DNA of 64,000 bases from Gonatopus flavifemur (lineage: Eukaryota; Arthropoda; Insecta; Hymenoptera; Dryinidae): contig JAFFJZ010000003.1 in the NCBI GenBank assembly GCA_018340375.1, positions 4,092,001 through 4,156,000 on the forward strand, in the 5' to 3' direction. Every line of letters begins with the position of its first letter. Positions within the stretch are counted from its first letter, which is position 1. The notes under the pieces were generated by a model. It was given only the letters and a program-made list of their open reading frames with translations. It had not been told where the DNA came from and did not search any database. Positions 1-12,517 of this stretch are shown here, piece after piece. A program made the translations under genes and the position numbers.

Positions 1-3000
1 TGATAAGAGAAGAAAAATAACGCGATAAATATCCCTATGTAATGATAAACAAGAAGAACATCGTATTATTGTTGATGGGTCAAACAAAAGGATTCCATCC
101 GTTCGGTTTTTGTAAAATGTAAGAGCATCGATAGAGAGGAGGACAAAGAGAGAGAGAGTATCAAAACGCAAGCTTCGTCCACTTTATTATCGGATGGTCC
201 CCAGCGAGCGTTTAGACTCTGTCGGTTATGTGGTTTATCGGCATGTTGAAAGAGTAAAACACCTGCTTCAATCAGGGTGTAGCTTACGATACTGGAGCCA
301 CTCCAAGGCGAGGGTGAGGGTTCTCTATCGAAACAATGATTATACATTCCGTGTATGTGCGATATCTGTCTCATATTGATTAGACAATTTATTAGCAATT
401 CATGAATATCAAACAGGTATTACAATATCCAGCGATCGTTTAATATCGCTATCGTATAACCGCACGGTAGATTGATTTTCAGTTTCTATCCGTACATACA
501 TACGCATTTCACAGGTGATTAAGATTATTGAACAACTGGATTGAATTCATATAAAATCTATCACCTTTTTTCATGAAAGAATAAGAATCTGAACGGAAAG
601 AGGAATCTTCGATATGAAATTCATACGCTACACTAACTACTGTTCTCATGAACCTTTTGAAACAAGTTGTAAAGTCGGGTACTTTCAAAGGATGTTGGAA
701 TACCATTGAGTACTTATTTCTTTTCCATCTTCTTTTTTCTGTAACAAACTTCAACTGCGAGGAGTAAAAAAAATATTATCATGAACCGAGTCCAGGACAT
801 TGGTGATGGGGGTTGGTGGTGGTGGTAGTAGCTCTACTTAATCGAAACTTTTGTGAAAGGAATTTATATTAAGTTTCTATCGTAACTTCATTGAATCTCA
901 TTTTAAGGACGAGGGAAAAAATGAGTGGAGAAATCTGTTTGGTAAATCAGCGGCTAGGGTAGGTAACGAGGTTGTCTACGGTATCGCTATGGATAATTTG
1001 TAAAATTGTTTTCTTTTAATTCCAATACGATGCACAGAGAGTTTCAAAACACTTCCAAATCGATCCTGTGAATTTCTATTGTCTCATTTTTTTTCCGGAC
1101 ACAAAAATTGCATGGGTATTCATTCGAAGGGAAAATTTTCATATCAATTCTCTATTTTTGTTTGTTTATTTATTTGTGTACGGACCTTTGGGTTGAAACT
1201 TTTGTCGAATATTGAAAATCGAAGGATTTTTTGATCATTCGTGTTTTGAGAGATGTTGTTTGAAAATTATTTGCTCTTGAACGATGGATTTATTACGTGG
1301 GAAGGTTTAATTTCTGCAGACTAATGAATGTTTGATAAAATAGTCAGCAATTTTATATAATTCAACATTCTCTTTCGACATTTCCGTTTACTCCGACAAA
1401 TCGATCTCCTCAAACAAACTCTCAAAAGATATTTCTAAAATAAATCATCTCGATCAATTAGATTTCTTTTTCTCGTTTATGGAGTCGCTGAATGGATTTG
1501 AAACTCAATAGTTTGCATATTGTAGATATTCATCGCATCATTCCCATAAATTCTTCGATGCATTCGAACCTTTGATTTCATAAACTTCAAAGCTCGAAGA
1601 AAAAGTAGAGTAGCTCTTGTGTTGTATCAATGATTCGAAGCCACCCACAAAATCGGGCCTTTGTGTTCTGTATAGATCTTCTTTGATAGAGTATAGCTTT
1701 CGCTGATTCTTCAACTTTGAGAATATATTCCTCGTTTTCAAATTCGAGAATTGCCCTCAAAGATATCAAAATGATTCCAATGGAGATAGGAATCTATTCA
1801 TACAAGAGGAAAATGTGAAACAACAAAATGATTAGATATGATGTAAAAGCTGTCGCTCTGTTCCTCTCGATGCTTGAAACAACTTCGATTTTCTATCAAG
1901 CTTCGCCACAATTGTAGAATTTACATACAAATTCGAAATAAATTGCAGGATTTGTTCTCATTTATCTGAACCGTGTTTTGTATTGACAATCAAAGAATAG
2001 GAAAAAAAGAAAACAGCAAGAAAAACACACAACTTCGCTAACAATCAAAGTCACCAATGAACAAAGGAAAGAAGGAAAACCACGACAACAACTATAACAA
2101 CAACAGCAGCAGCAACAGCAAACTTTTCATTCTGATCGACCAGCGATCGGTGGTGTTGGAAAAACAAAAGTACCACAACAAACGATTTGTTTGATTCTTC
2201 ATCCATTTTATATCCTCTTTCTCCTGTGTCCAGTTGGAATCAGGGTCTTTTGCGTGTCACAAAATATGTGTGTTTGATTTTTACATTACAAGATATCGAG
2301 CAGTTTCGGATAAATCTAAACGAATTGAGAATAATATTTTACTTGAGATTTATGTTGAATTGTGATTTGAATTTCGTTTCATTTGAAAATAAGGCTTCAG
2401 AATGTGAGTTGGTTCTATTCATCTCCACAGTAGAATGGAATATTTTGAGAATATCTTGGTCGAATCCACAAAGATTGCAACATGAACTCTAGGTTAACAT
2501 TCATAATTCTGAGAGACCCGAGTAGAATTCCAAAACCAATTATATTTTCTAACTTTCCGGGGTTTCTCAGGCCTCAAATCCTGAATCTCAAAAGCGTTTC
2601 TATTACCTCGCAGTTTGGCCCCAACTGTTTCTGAGAATGAATTTTCCCCCAGACAATGTGAAACCTACAAGGGTAGACAGGAAATGTAATTGTCTTTTTG
2701 TTTTGTAATTCCATATCATACTGAATCGATCGAATCTAACAGGAGAAAAAAGAAATCTCCATCGTGTTCTACGAAGTTCAGAGATTAGAAGATGACGATA
2801 ATTACATTTCCAGCAATAATATTCGAATACAGCTATCGAATTACAAATTCATCAATTATGCTTCGACTGGTTCTCACAGCTCAGCCGACATGTTTTCATT
2901 ATTCATAGGATGAGATGCATTGATGAATTCAAATTCGTATTGATATAATTCCATGTAAACAATATACCTGGTATCGGGGAATACCGCTGTAATATAACTT

Positions 3001-4865
3001 CATCGTGAATACAACCCACTTCATCTGAATAATACGTTAAGTTCCTCTTTGCATTGTGAAAAGGTTGGACCAGGAATTTCCTTGAATGAGTTCAGGAGAT
3101 TTTTTCTTCTCGTTGACGTAGAGAAAATTCGATGGAAAATCGCCTCGTTTTTCCCATGGGAGACGGAGATATAAATCGCATGGGATTGGAGAGTAAAAAT
3201 CCTTCCTCTCTCTTTCGAATTATCGTCGAAAAGTAATTAGATTTCCAGTGCGGTTGCATTATTTCCCTCCTTTTGCCTTTCTTTTCGATATTTGAATGTA
3301 TGAAATATTCATCGTATGGAAAACAAGGATACATGTTATTTTGATTGATGCGCGGGAAAAAATTCCAGGTTATGTGATATTCGATGAAAAATGTGAAAAA
3401 AAAGAAGACGAAATAATGATAAAAAATCAAAATTGGATGTAATAAATTTGATTGAATCGACTTGTTTGAGAGTTCGATGAATTGATAACGAATTTGATTA
3501 TCGCTCTTGACGAATGTCGAAATTGAATTTTGTGTGCAGCAATTCTTATAAATGGTGATTAAGCGATGTAATGGATGATATTTTTTGTGAAGCTATCGGT
3601 TATTGTAACTGCGATAAATCAATTGATGATCAGGAATTTTGTGTGAGGCTCAATTTGCGATTCTTCAAATGCGAAATTTACATTTACAAACCCCATGTGA
3701 TTGGAATATTCGAATTCGATTTTTTAACCACAAATGTTTCTCCAGTTTTCATATGAACAATCATATATCGCAAAAGCATTGAGATGAGCTTGAAATCTCT
3801 CAAGTGGTACCGATAAATCGTCGGTTACATAACGAAACGTGACAAGTTGTGTCAATTCACAAATTTTTAAAGAACTAGAGTGTCACCAGTACCATAGATT
3901 TGTTACGTTCCATTGCTGTTGATTTTTTCTCAGCGTTTGGGTTAATTTCACCTAATCATCCTATTTTCTGTCCACAAAGGAGACAAAATTTGTTAAACTA
4001 ACTGAACTAAAAAAACTAGCTGATTCAACGCATGTTTTAGAATCTCTAGTTTTTCGCTAGCGCAAATGTCACAAACTCGTAAATAATTGAAGTGGCTGCA
4101 TGCCTGGTTGCTTGGCAGAGACTAACCTTGTTATTCACTGTAATTATGTGTTCAGAGTTCTAGTCGATAATTATCAAGTGCACACTGTATACCGTGATTT
4201 TACGAGGGCTTTTCATACAATTCATGACCCCAAAACTGACCTGAAATTTTGATTCTTCATAACATCTTCATAACTATATTTAATGAAGATTCGTTCTTGA
4301 CCAATGATAGGGGAGTATGAATACACATTATATCCCTGGCAATGTTTCATGACCATGGAAGAGATATAGAGATATAAAATCGTTTTGAACAGCACGTTCA
4401 TTTCATTTCAGTTGATAAATTCTTCGTCACTTACACAGGAAAAAAAATATTGTCATCATTTCTTTCCAGTCTTGTTACCATAGCCATACACAATAGTCAA
4501 AACTATGGATAGCCTATAATCTCATTCATATATCAGACAGCAATTCAAACTTGCTACAAGGTTATCAGGCAAGGTGGACAAAAGGTTCTTAATCGACACA
4601 CGAAAAGAATGTGAGTTTACACAACCCTTGCAGTATAGTTGTGGCAACCTTGAACTAACAATAAGATTTTCAATAAGGAGTCAAATAAATATCGAATGAC
4701 AAATCCGGAAGCCTTATGACAAGCTTCTATGTTATAATCTGGAACCTTTGTAGAGGAATACAGAATATTGTACAATAGCTAAGAAGAATGACCCAGTAAA
4801 TAACCCAACTTGAATATATCAATTGTCAGAAGAAGTAAAAAATATACAATTGCGTGGAAACTCAC
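1..4865 (-). other. Intron downstream of exon C; no exon recognised
   Basis: By gene direction this is the 5' part of the intron after exon C. I searched the minus strand for the expected next DIP motifs (an LHMGAYLC-like F strand of Ig2) and saw none. A somewhat GC-richer patch lies at about 180-330, with overlapping ORFs on both strands (66-398 minus, 194-379 plus) that resemble nothing I know. A CAA/CAG-rich stretch lies at 2084-2120. The rest is AT-rich, low-information DNA. Confidence 0.6.
2084..2120. repeat. Imperfect CAA/CAG/AAC microsatellite
   Basis: Run of CAACAA, ATAACAACAACAGCAGCAGC and CAACAGC units inside the intron downstream of exon C. It is not in a supported reading frame. 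Confidence 0.8.
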
Positions 4866-5024
4866 TTTCTTTCTCTTCATCAAGAGGTATATATTTCCCA
4901 TCCTCACGTCTCCACGTTATGTTTGGAGCTGGTGATCCGGTAGCTGAACATCGTAATGTGACGTTACTACCTTCTCTGACCACCATGTCTGTACTCGTGG
5001 AGGAATCTTCGATATCTGGAGGCA
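4866..5024 (-). CDS. DIP-family Ig cell-adhesion protein, exon C (first part of Ig domain 2)
   Basis: Coding exon for the first part of Ig domain 2. The acceptor GATTTCCAG precedes 5024 and the donor AAA|GTGAGT follows 4866. It is 159 nt, with phase 1 at both ends. The first two bases complete the valine codon left open by exon B, giving VPPDIED. Then come [18 protein letters not shown] (B strand with the first Ig2 cysteine and an NVT sequon) and [15 protein letters not shown] (C-strand tryptophan and a second sequon, NIT), ending in acidic DEEKE. These match the DIP Ig2 pattern closely. An overlapping ORF that reads through the donor adds a non-homologous tail and is not the natural product. 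The exon carrying the F-strand cysteine of Ig2 is not visible in the 4.8 kb to the left, so the next intron is at least that long. Confidence 0.92.
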
Positions 5025-8000
5025 CTGGAAATCAAATCAATATTAATTCTTTTCCACAATTATAAATGAGTATTTTATCTTACAACATGAGATATGATAT
5101 CCAAAATACAAAGAAAATTGTTTGCAATCGAAATGTATTGGAGAATTTGAAAGAACTTTTCCACTACAAAACATCAAAGCAAAAAGATAGAACACGAGAA
5201 GAAATTCAATATCATCGAAAACACGATGAACAATATGTACATTTTTGATACCTCTGAAACTGCTCTTCCAATTTTCTTTGCCTTTAATCGGGATAAGAAA
5301 TTTGCTTATATAATCCTTTTTATCGCATGGCAGAGCGATAAAAGGAAAATTGTAAGCTATCCTGCAGTCAAAGTGTACCATTAAACCGGACACAAGGATA
5401 AGGATATGCTTTAATGGTTCAATAAATGTTTGTGGGGATAAAAAAAGAGCATGAAAATACCAAACATATCGATGCCGATACTGCTCCGAGAAAGGATAGT
5501 GAGGTAATCTTTATCACTCAATTTATTGTATATCATAGTATTATTACTTATGATCGTTTTTATTGAATACTCATTGATGTTCCACTCGAGTGTACGGTGG
5601 GTAGAAAAAGTCTGTTCTCTCCTGCTATTGATGAGTTATAAAAAACACTGTGCCATAACTTACAAAATTGTTGATGAAGATTAAATTCATATCGGTTTAA
5701 GTACTTTGAGAATCATTCGAGTTGAACAATGATGCGGAAGGTGAAAAAGTTTAAAAATCAGCAATTTCTTGCAAAGAAGGAATATCTTTGTTGATAAATT
5801 TTGCTTCTGAGTCATGGTTTTCCATATGACATTGAACCGTTTAAAATTTGATGATTAATTCGATTGGATCAGAAAATTTCGAAATGTTGCTGGAGTTTAA
5901 ATCGTTTATTGAAACGAGTTGGTAATCGAATGATACAATATTCAACTGTTGGAGACCAAAAATCTTGCAGTTCATTACTTAAACGATATCTCCAGTTCCA
6001 AGGAATTGATTTGAGAAGGTAAACGCAATAATTTACCAGATTTCATGGTTTTATATAAACAATTCAAACTTCAAGAACATGTGCAAGCAAAAGATTATGA
6101 AAATTCTTTATTCTGCTCGCTGAACCAGAAACAGAAAGGTTTGTAAAATGAATTTTCACATGAAAGTATGGAAGATTACGAATTAATAACTAAATTTCAC
6201 CATACGCTCTGAATTTCAATTCTACCTATCAATTTTTCTACAATGTTTGTTTCTAATCTCCCGTGTTTTCATGTAAAATTTCAATTCACAAAGAAAAAAA
6301 AAGAAAAAGTGTGATATTTCCAAGCGCCATTTTTCTCCGTCTGGAGGAATCCTCATTTTCTTCATATTCGCCACAATTTTATCATTTTTTCTTCCATTTT
6401 TCGATCATTTTGAGTTGAAGCAGTTTCAGATAAAAAAAGATGATGAAAAACAGTTTTGGTTCACAGCACATTAATTTTTAATAGCCAAATTCAAAACCAT
6501 GAAGAGGCAAAGTTATTCCCTCGTTCAATAAAACGTTATTAACTTTGGATAAATACTTGACTTTGGTCTGTACGTTATTCTTGAGTCAAAGATGCAAGTA
6601 AACCACGATCCAACCAAGAACCACCTTTTTTTCTGAAAAATTTTAGCGTGCAAAGGCCAAGAGTTTTCATCAAGAAATATTAAACATACTATTTTAACGG
6701 GTTTTCAATTTATTGCTGCTTTAATCTGCCGGGAACGGAGTGTTTCTTGAATATTCTCACTCGAGCACTCTAAAAATATCTAATGAGGTTTTAAAAGCGT
6801 TTTTGAGTGATAAAATATCTCAAAAATTTCATGTTCTTTGACGGAGACCTTGAAAAGTTAACTTTAAAAGGTGTTGTAAGAGTGTAATCTTTTAGAAGAT
6901 ATTTTTTGTAAATTGAACATTGATAATGTTTTGAGAAATTAAAAGTTTGTAGCTTGGTACGTCAGTTTAAATAGCAACTCTAACATCAGTTGTTGGTGAC
7001 ATGAACACTTACTTAGTGATCCAAATTTTGGTTTCTACTGTTCCCCAATTACAGAATCCTGTACACTTTGAGTAACTTTGAATCATCTTAATAAATACAA
7101 TCTTGAGGTAAAATTTCTAGATAACCATGAAAATATTGATTAATTTATTAAATGCTTCATATATTCAAAGTTGCATTCTCATTCCCATCCCAATCGTTGT
7201 GTCCAAAATTCAATATAATCACATTTTAACCTAAGAAATAATGTATATTGGGTGCAGGAAAAAGTTGTAAGTAACAGGGGTTGTTTTTCATCCTCGGACC
7301 CATGTGTCAAGAGTTGAATGATATTTTCTTACAAAATGATTATGATTCTCTACATGGAGTAATAAAAACAATGAAAAGTTTCATCACCGCAAGAAACCCA
7401 CCCTCGTTACGGCAATTTATTCGACGAAGATAAATCTACGAGTGCTCACAATATAATTCATATATTTGTGATGACGACATTTTTTTCTGTCAACAATGCT
7501 GATGATCAATTCGTTCCTTTCTCCCTTTATTCTTCATTTCATACGTATTGTGAAAATATCTTCAATAATATCGGAAACGTGTTCCAAATTCATCCATTTC
7601 TCTTGGTGGATCAACGAACAAAACATTCAGCCCAACAATGGGAATGGTAATTATTGTAATAATCGTACTTCTTGTAATATCATGTAAAAATGAGGTTTTT
7701 CGTTACCATGCCAGTGGGCCGCCCCACATCCCCGAAGCACTCACCGTGAAGCTCTACCGTATCCATTTCGTGATTAAAACTGAACATTTGAGTCTGAGAT
7801 TCTTCAACGTAACAACTTTCCGACGACACACATTTCTGATGATAATTGTCAGAGTCATATCAAAGTCACAAAGCCAAGACGTTTCAAACCAAACATGATT
7901 AATCAACTTCCCGTGATAGTGGAACGTTACATTATTTACCCTGACTTTTCAATCTGATATAAAATATTGCTTCGATCGTTGATAAGATCAGGGTTTCACT

Positions 8001-8797
8001 TTGATCTCTCATGTCACTGCAATTAGAGTATTTTTCCGTTTGATTTCAACATGCGGATAAATATTTCATCATCTCGTGGTACTTGTAAATCGGGATACTT
8101 CATCCTTTCGTGTTTTTAAACATGATGGAAAAATTACGAAAATCTATATTGCAGTACAACATATTATTTATCTATTATAATGTATACATGGTGTAATCTA
8201 AAAGTAATTGGAATGATTTTTTCTTGACCACTAAGATCGATGGAAGATGTCAGGTACAAACTCGCTCAGTCGGGAATTACATTTCAATAGTAACGAAACT
8301 ACTGATTTAAAAATTCAATATTAATCCCGAACAGTGGAGTACCATGGAACGATAGTGGTGCATCCAACAAGAATATAAAAATAAGAGTATTAAAAGCAAG
8401 ACCCGTTGAACAGTAATTAGAAGTCATAGCGTTTCCTGGTCTAATGCATAAAACGCTAGACTAAAATCGTTAAAGAGATGGGTTAAATTCTCGTCAAATC
8501 ATCAAAATTTCCATTCCCGGGTTTTTCTGTGGATGCTTCTTCCATGTTTCCTCGAAGTTTGAGAGTTTGGAATGATTTCCATAATTCTCATCACTTTGGA
8601 AAGCTTTCAAATCAACAAAGAGGGGAATAAAGGTAGAGTATTTAGTATAAGGATTGCTGGATTATTATTTCCACATATCCTTTCAACTCAAGTTTCACGT
8701 TTTTTGTTCGATTCAACATATCTCATATATGTATTATGAAACTGTGTATGAATTCAATGTAATTTAGGATAAAAAAGAATAAAAATCTCAAACTTAC
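5025..8797 (-). other. Intron between exons B and C (3.77 kb)
   Basis: Bounded by GTAAGT at the exon B side and TTTCCAG at the exon C side, phase 1. AT-rich, with scattered ORFs of 60-116 codons on both strands (for example 5043-5393 minus, 7638-7898 plus) that show no recognisable domain. I see no clear element with terminal inverted repeats. Confidence 0.8.
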
Positions 8798-9005
8798 CAA
8801 CAATTTCCAAAAAACCGGTTTGACTCTTCATCGGATCTGTATTTATCTGACACATGTAGAGTCCTCGATCCGATTGACGAACATCCTTTATGTGCAAATT
8901 CCACGTCTTGTGTTCGATGTGAGATACAAGAATTCTGTGATTCTTCGTTATCACGTGATTGGCTATCGTGAGAATAGTTTGAGTATCAACCCGCAACCAT
9001 GCCAC
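8798..9005 (-). CDS. DIP-family Ig cell-adhesion protein, exon B (rest of Ig domain 1)
   Basis: Coding exon for the C-terminal two thirds of Ig domain 1. It opens after the acceptor ATTACAG and closes with the donor GTTG|GTAAGT. It is 208 nt, entering in phase 0 and leaving in phase 1. The peptide starts VAWLRVDTQTILTI (C-strand tryptophan in AWLRV), then LHIKDVRQSDRGLYMCQIN (the D-x-G-x-Y-x-C F-strand signature with the second Ig cysteine), then TDPMKSQTG and the linker LEIV. VAWLRVDTQTIL and MCQINTDPMKSQ are the most diagnostic DIP-family strings I know. An in-frame ATG-led ORF covers most of the exon and runs on past the donor into the intron (to 8754), which is not expected to be coding. 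The exon sits 46.6 kb from exon A and 3.8 kb from exon C. The protein is expected to be extracellular and tethered to the plasma membrane through domains not in this window. Confidence 0.93.
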
Positions 9006-9167
9006 CTGTAATCATGAATTTTGAATAAAAATTTCAGCGAGTGTATATTCATCGCTGGAAGGAAAAGACTCTCCACATAGGATTTTCCATCCATGGAGTT
9101 ATAAACACAATAATTCAATCATGCAATGAACAAGTACATTGGTTAGTCTGATTATGGATGAGCATGC

Positions 9168-10083
9168 TCATTCAGCGTGTATTTGATTGGTTAATAACCA
9201 GCACGATCCGAATAATCTGTTCACGTGTTTATAGTGTTCTCCGTGTTTATATAGGTAGCAGACTTGTTTTGTACTGGATCCTTTCTTCATATACCTTTGC
9301 ACGTTTATTCGTAGCGACGGGACAGTAGTAGCACCTAGCGGATAGAAGTCAAAGCTAATAGGATAGAAGTCAAGTTCACTCACGCGTATCGTTACGTGGT
9401 GCCGCGTGATGCGCATTGCATTTCCTAACATGGTCTATCTCTACGAGGATTTTAAGTCTATGTTTCATGTAAATATTTTTCCAGCCAGATAAGTGTAATT
9501 TAAATTTTCTATCCCTTCTATGTATCCACTCAAAAGTGATATAAATCGTGCGCTGTGGATTATTCGGAACTCATCTCATCCGATCTTTGATAAAATTGCA
9601 TTATCCGATATATCCATCCCTAAGAAAATTAATAAGAAGAATGTAAATGACAACGACTCCGACGTTAAGAATACGATTTACTTTCATGAAATTTTACTTC
9701 TTTTATCTAGAACATCGGCAGTAGTAACTCTTTCTTAATTTCAAACCAATGAAGTCGAGTCGAGCATGCAACGCGAAGCAAAGATCTCCTTCGCGATCAA
9801 TGCCGCTGTACACCGTTGCTGCGCTACTTCGCATGGTCTCACCACGTATTACTACACACAATGAGCGCGAGGTATAAAACTTTACTACGAGGTAATGAAT
9901 TCTTTCTGATTTCAAAAAATTATCTCTCTCTCTACCCCATTTCCAGCGGTGGTTCATACATCTATAAAAGTTAAGGGAAGTCATGGAACTGGGACAAACT
10001 TTATCTGAGTTAAAATTAGAAGCGGAAAGAAGAAACTCAGGAGGAGAAAGTTGAATAGCTTTACATGTTTGTATGTTTTTCAA
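9168..10083. other. GC-richer intronic block with two unassigned ORFs
   Basis: The blocks 9290-9430 and 9760-9870 are richer in CpG than their surroundings. A minus-strand ORF of 87 codons (9168-9431) and one of 126 codons (9703-10083) cover them, but neither translation matches a family I know. A short direct repeat GGATAGAAGTCAA occurs twice at about 9339-9372. This could be decayed mobile DNA or conserved regulatory sequence; I cannot decide. Confidence 0.3.
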
Positions 10084-10133
10084 TTTTCCACATCCCTTGG
10101 TTCAATCAATTAAGATATTCATCGTCTTCGCTT

Positions 10134-10166
10134 TAATAATAATAAAAATAATAATAATATTAATAA
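10134..10166. repeat. Imperfect AAT microsatellite
   Basis: Run of AAT trinucleotides with single interruptions in the large intron. Confidence 0.85.
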
Positions 10167-11663
10167 GATCAGAATTTTCTTCGCAACTGATGTTTTTGAC
10201 ATAAAAATTCAATAAACGTGAGAAGATTAAAGAGAAATGTATTTGAGGTTTTAAGAATTCATTCTTCGGTATTCCGAGAATATAAACTTGGATGAAAATG
10301 TTTTGAAAAATAATTAATGATGCATCATTTGAGAATGTAATAGTTACGGAAGAGAAAATACAACGTTCCGGTGATTTTACGTCCATCAATTGTGATATGC
10401 AGTCATAATGTTTAAATGAATCCAAGATTAGTATGGAGTTCATGTTAATTTTTTATGAAAAATCCTCTTCTCGTGTTGGCGGATTCCATCTCTGTTCTGG
10501 TTGTACGAATTAAGTTATGTTTAATGAAGCTTAATGAATGTTTCATCTCGCTGTGAGGAACAAAAATCAACAAAAATAATATGAGGTCAAAGAAAACAAG
10601 AGAAAACGTCTTAATCAAAATGAGTATGTTTTCTCAATTCTCCCAGGCATGTACGACTGATTCTAGCATTATTTTCTTTGATTTAAAAATATCTTTTTTA
10701 CTTAAATAATTTTGTATAGGAAATATTATCGTGGATCGTTGAATGTATAACTTGGAGCGAGTTAGGATGAGACAAATGAATTGTGATTCTAAACATTCTG
10801 GGGTTATTCTTCGAATATACCATAGAATATTCTCATGCGAAAATGCAATGTAATGTGAAAATATGAAGATGTTCGCACAATGTAATCTCAGAAGATTGTA
10901 CCTTCTTTGTAAAATTCATATGAAAAATCATCCTCTGGTAGTTACTGATCCACTCGTTTGATAAGGAAAAAAGAAAATTTAAGGGTAATGTGAGATACAA
11001 TGGATCGAAAGAAAAAAATTGGAGGGTTAAGAAGCGGATAACAGTCTTGGAAGATCTTCGGCGAATGAGACCATTGAATGAAGAGTACGTTCTCAAAACT
11101 CTCTTGTTAATACCAAAAAGCAATGTCATTTAAAAGTTTTAATACCACGTTCGGTAAGTTATTCACCACCAGAAAGCGTCTAACTTGTGTGTATATATTT
11201 GTTTCGGCTATCCTACAGAGTAACCATCATCAATACATTCTCTAATCTTGTCCTATAGTTTGGAATCCTTTCTCTTTGATGAGATATACGTGACCGAAAT
11301 AAGAACGTAAGCTAATACGAAGAAAAAAGTAAGCGTCCAAGATGTTCCGAGTATTTTTGTTCGTCTTATACCAATCTTCCTCTCATTTATCCTTTGAATC
11401 GATTCTTGAGATGAATGTTGATGAGGATGAATGAACATATTTGTAATGTTCTTTGAATATATATCTTTTTTATAAACATCGTATCACATCTGATGTATAT
11501 TTCCTTAGTATAATGGAGTGAGAAGAACAATTAGTTCTGTTTTATTTTTCAAGGAAGATTGTTTGAATTATTTTTGTGGATCTACTTGGATCTATGAATG
11601 CCGAATCTTTGATTAGTTGTGATTACCCGGGTAGATAAAAGTATATATAATTAGTTCTCTTTT

Positions 11664-12251
11664 AGACAGGGTTGAAACTATTTTAGCCACCCCTAGTTTC
11701 TATTGTGGTTTCAACCAATTTTTGCCAGCCTGGATTTTTTCCAAATTCTTGGTCAAAATGCTCGCTAGATTTTCTTCTGAATTGCTATGTGGTTCGAACC
11801 AAGGTCATCTGACAGAAAAACGACCTGGTTGAAGCATTCGTGGTGGCAATAACTTGAAATCTGGTTCGATTCACCAGAAACTGTGTTTGTGATGTCCAGA
11901 AAAAGTGGTTGAAGCCAAAATCAACTACATATTCTGGTTATTACACCAAGAAAAGAATCTGGTGTTTCCAGCCTGAAAAATGTAGGTAATTTTTGCTTCA
12001 ACCACTTTTTCTGGACATCGCAATCACATTTTTTGGTCAATAAAACCAGATTTCAAGTTACTGCGACCACGAATGTTTCAACCAGGTCGTTTTTCTGGCA
12101 GTGTAATCTGTGTAATTCTACTCCATACAGAATTTAAATGAAATAAACGATTAAAATGATAAATTTCTTCATTTCAACCAAATTTCACCAATTCTATCCA
12201 TTGGTTTGGATAGGGTTCGAAAAAGCCGGTTTTTTTTTCAACCCTGCTCTT
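11664..12251. mobile_element. Possible outer foldback element enclosing a family-2 copy
   Basis: The left end reads AGACAGGGTTGAAA and the right end is its near inverse, TTTCAACCCTGCTCT. Inside lies a complete family-2 palindromic element (11809-12104). The arrangement suggests either one compound element or a family-2 insertion into an older one. The outer inverted repeats are short and I see no clear target duplication, so this call is tentative. Confidence 0.45.
11809..12104. mobile_element. Foldback element family 2, copy 1
   Basis: Begins CTGACAGAAAAACGACCTGG and ends with the near-perfect inverse CCAGGTCGTTTTTCTGGCAG. The arms extend inward through ATTCGTGG...CGACCACGAAT and the pair GTCCAGAAAAAGTGGTTGAAG / CTTCAACCACTTTTTCTGGAC, so most of the 0.3-kb unit can fold on itself. 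It has no coding capacity. Copies at 19.9 and 27.8 kb confirm a dispersed repeat. It probably moves with help from a transposase encoded elsewhere (inference). Confidence 0.85.
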
Positions 12252-12284
12252 AGATCCACTGCATTTTCCCTTGGATACTTCGTG

Positions 12285-12516
12285 CAGTGAGAAGAAAAGA
12301 GCATAAAAATTACAATTTTCATGAACAGATTGAAAACATCGCGAATAATAGAAGATAATTGCTCAACATTAGTTCGATAATATACTATTTGAATTTCAAA
12401 CAATGACTAATTAAATAGTAATTTATTGAAATAATGTTGAGCGGTCATTTTCTATTGTTCGCGATGTTCTCAATCTGTTGATAAAGATAGTACTTCTTAC
12501 GTTTTTTCCTCTCAGG
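12285..12516. mobile_element. Foldback element, single copy in window
   Basis: The left arm includes AACAGATTGAAAACATCGCG, AATAATAGAAG and TTGCTCAACATTA. The right arm is the inverse, TAATGTTGAGCG...CTATTGTTCGCGATGTTCTCAATCTGTT. Outer ends CAGTGAGAAGAAAA and TTTTTTCCTCTCAG extend the match. It lies about 30 bp after the outer element at 11664-12251. Confidence 0.7.
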
Positions 12517-12517
12517 G

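Noticed and set aside
66..398. 110-codon minus-strand ORF at the left end, tested as the next DIP exon
   Set aside because: Lacks the Ig2 F-strand motif expected there, and its residues do not resemble DIP sequence.
9703..10083. 126-codon minus-strand ORF near exon B
   Set aside because: Looked at as a possible extra exon of the DIP gene. It has no Ig motif, and exons A and B already join in phase without it.
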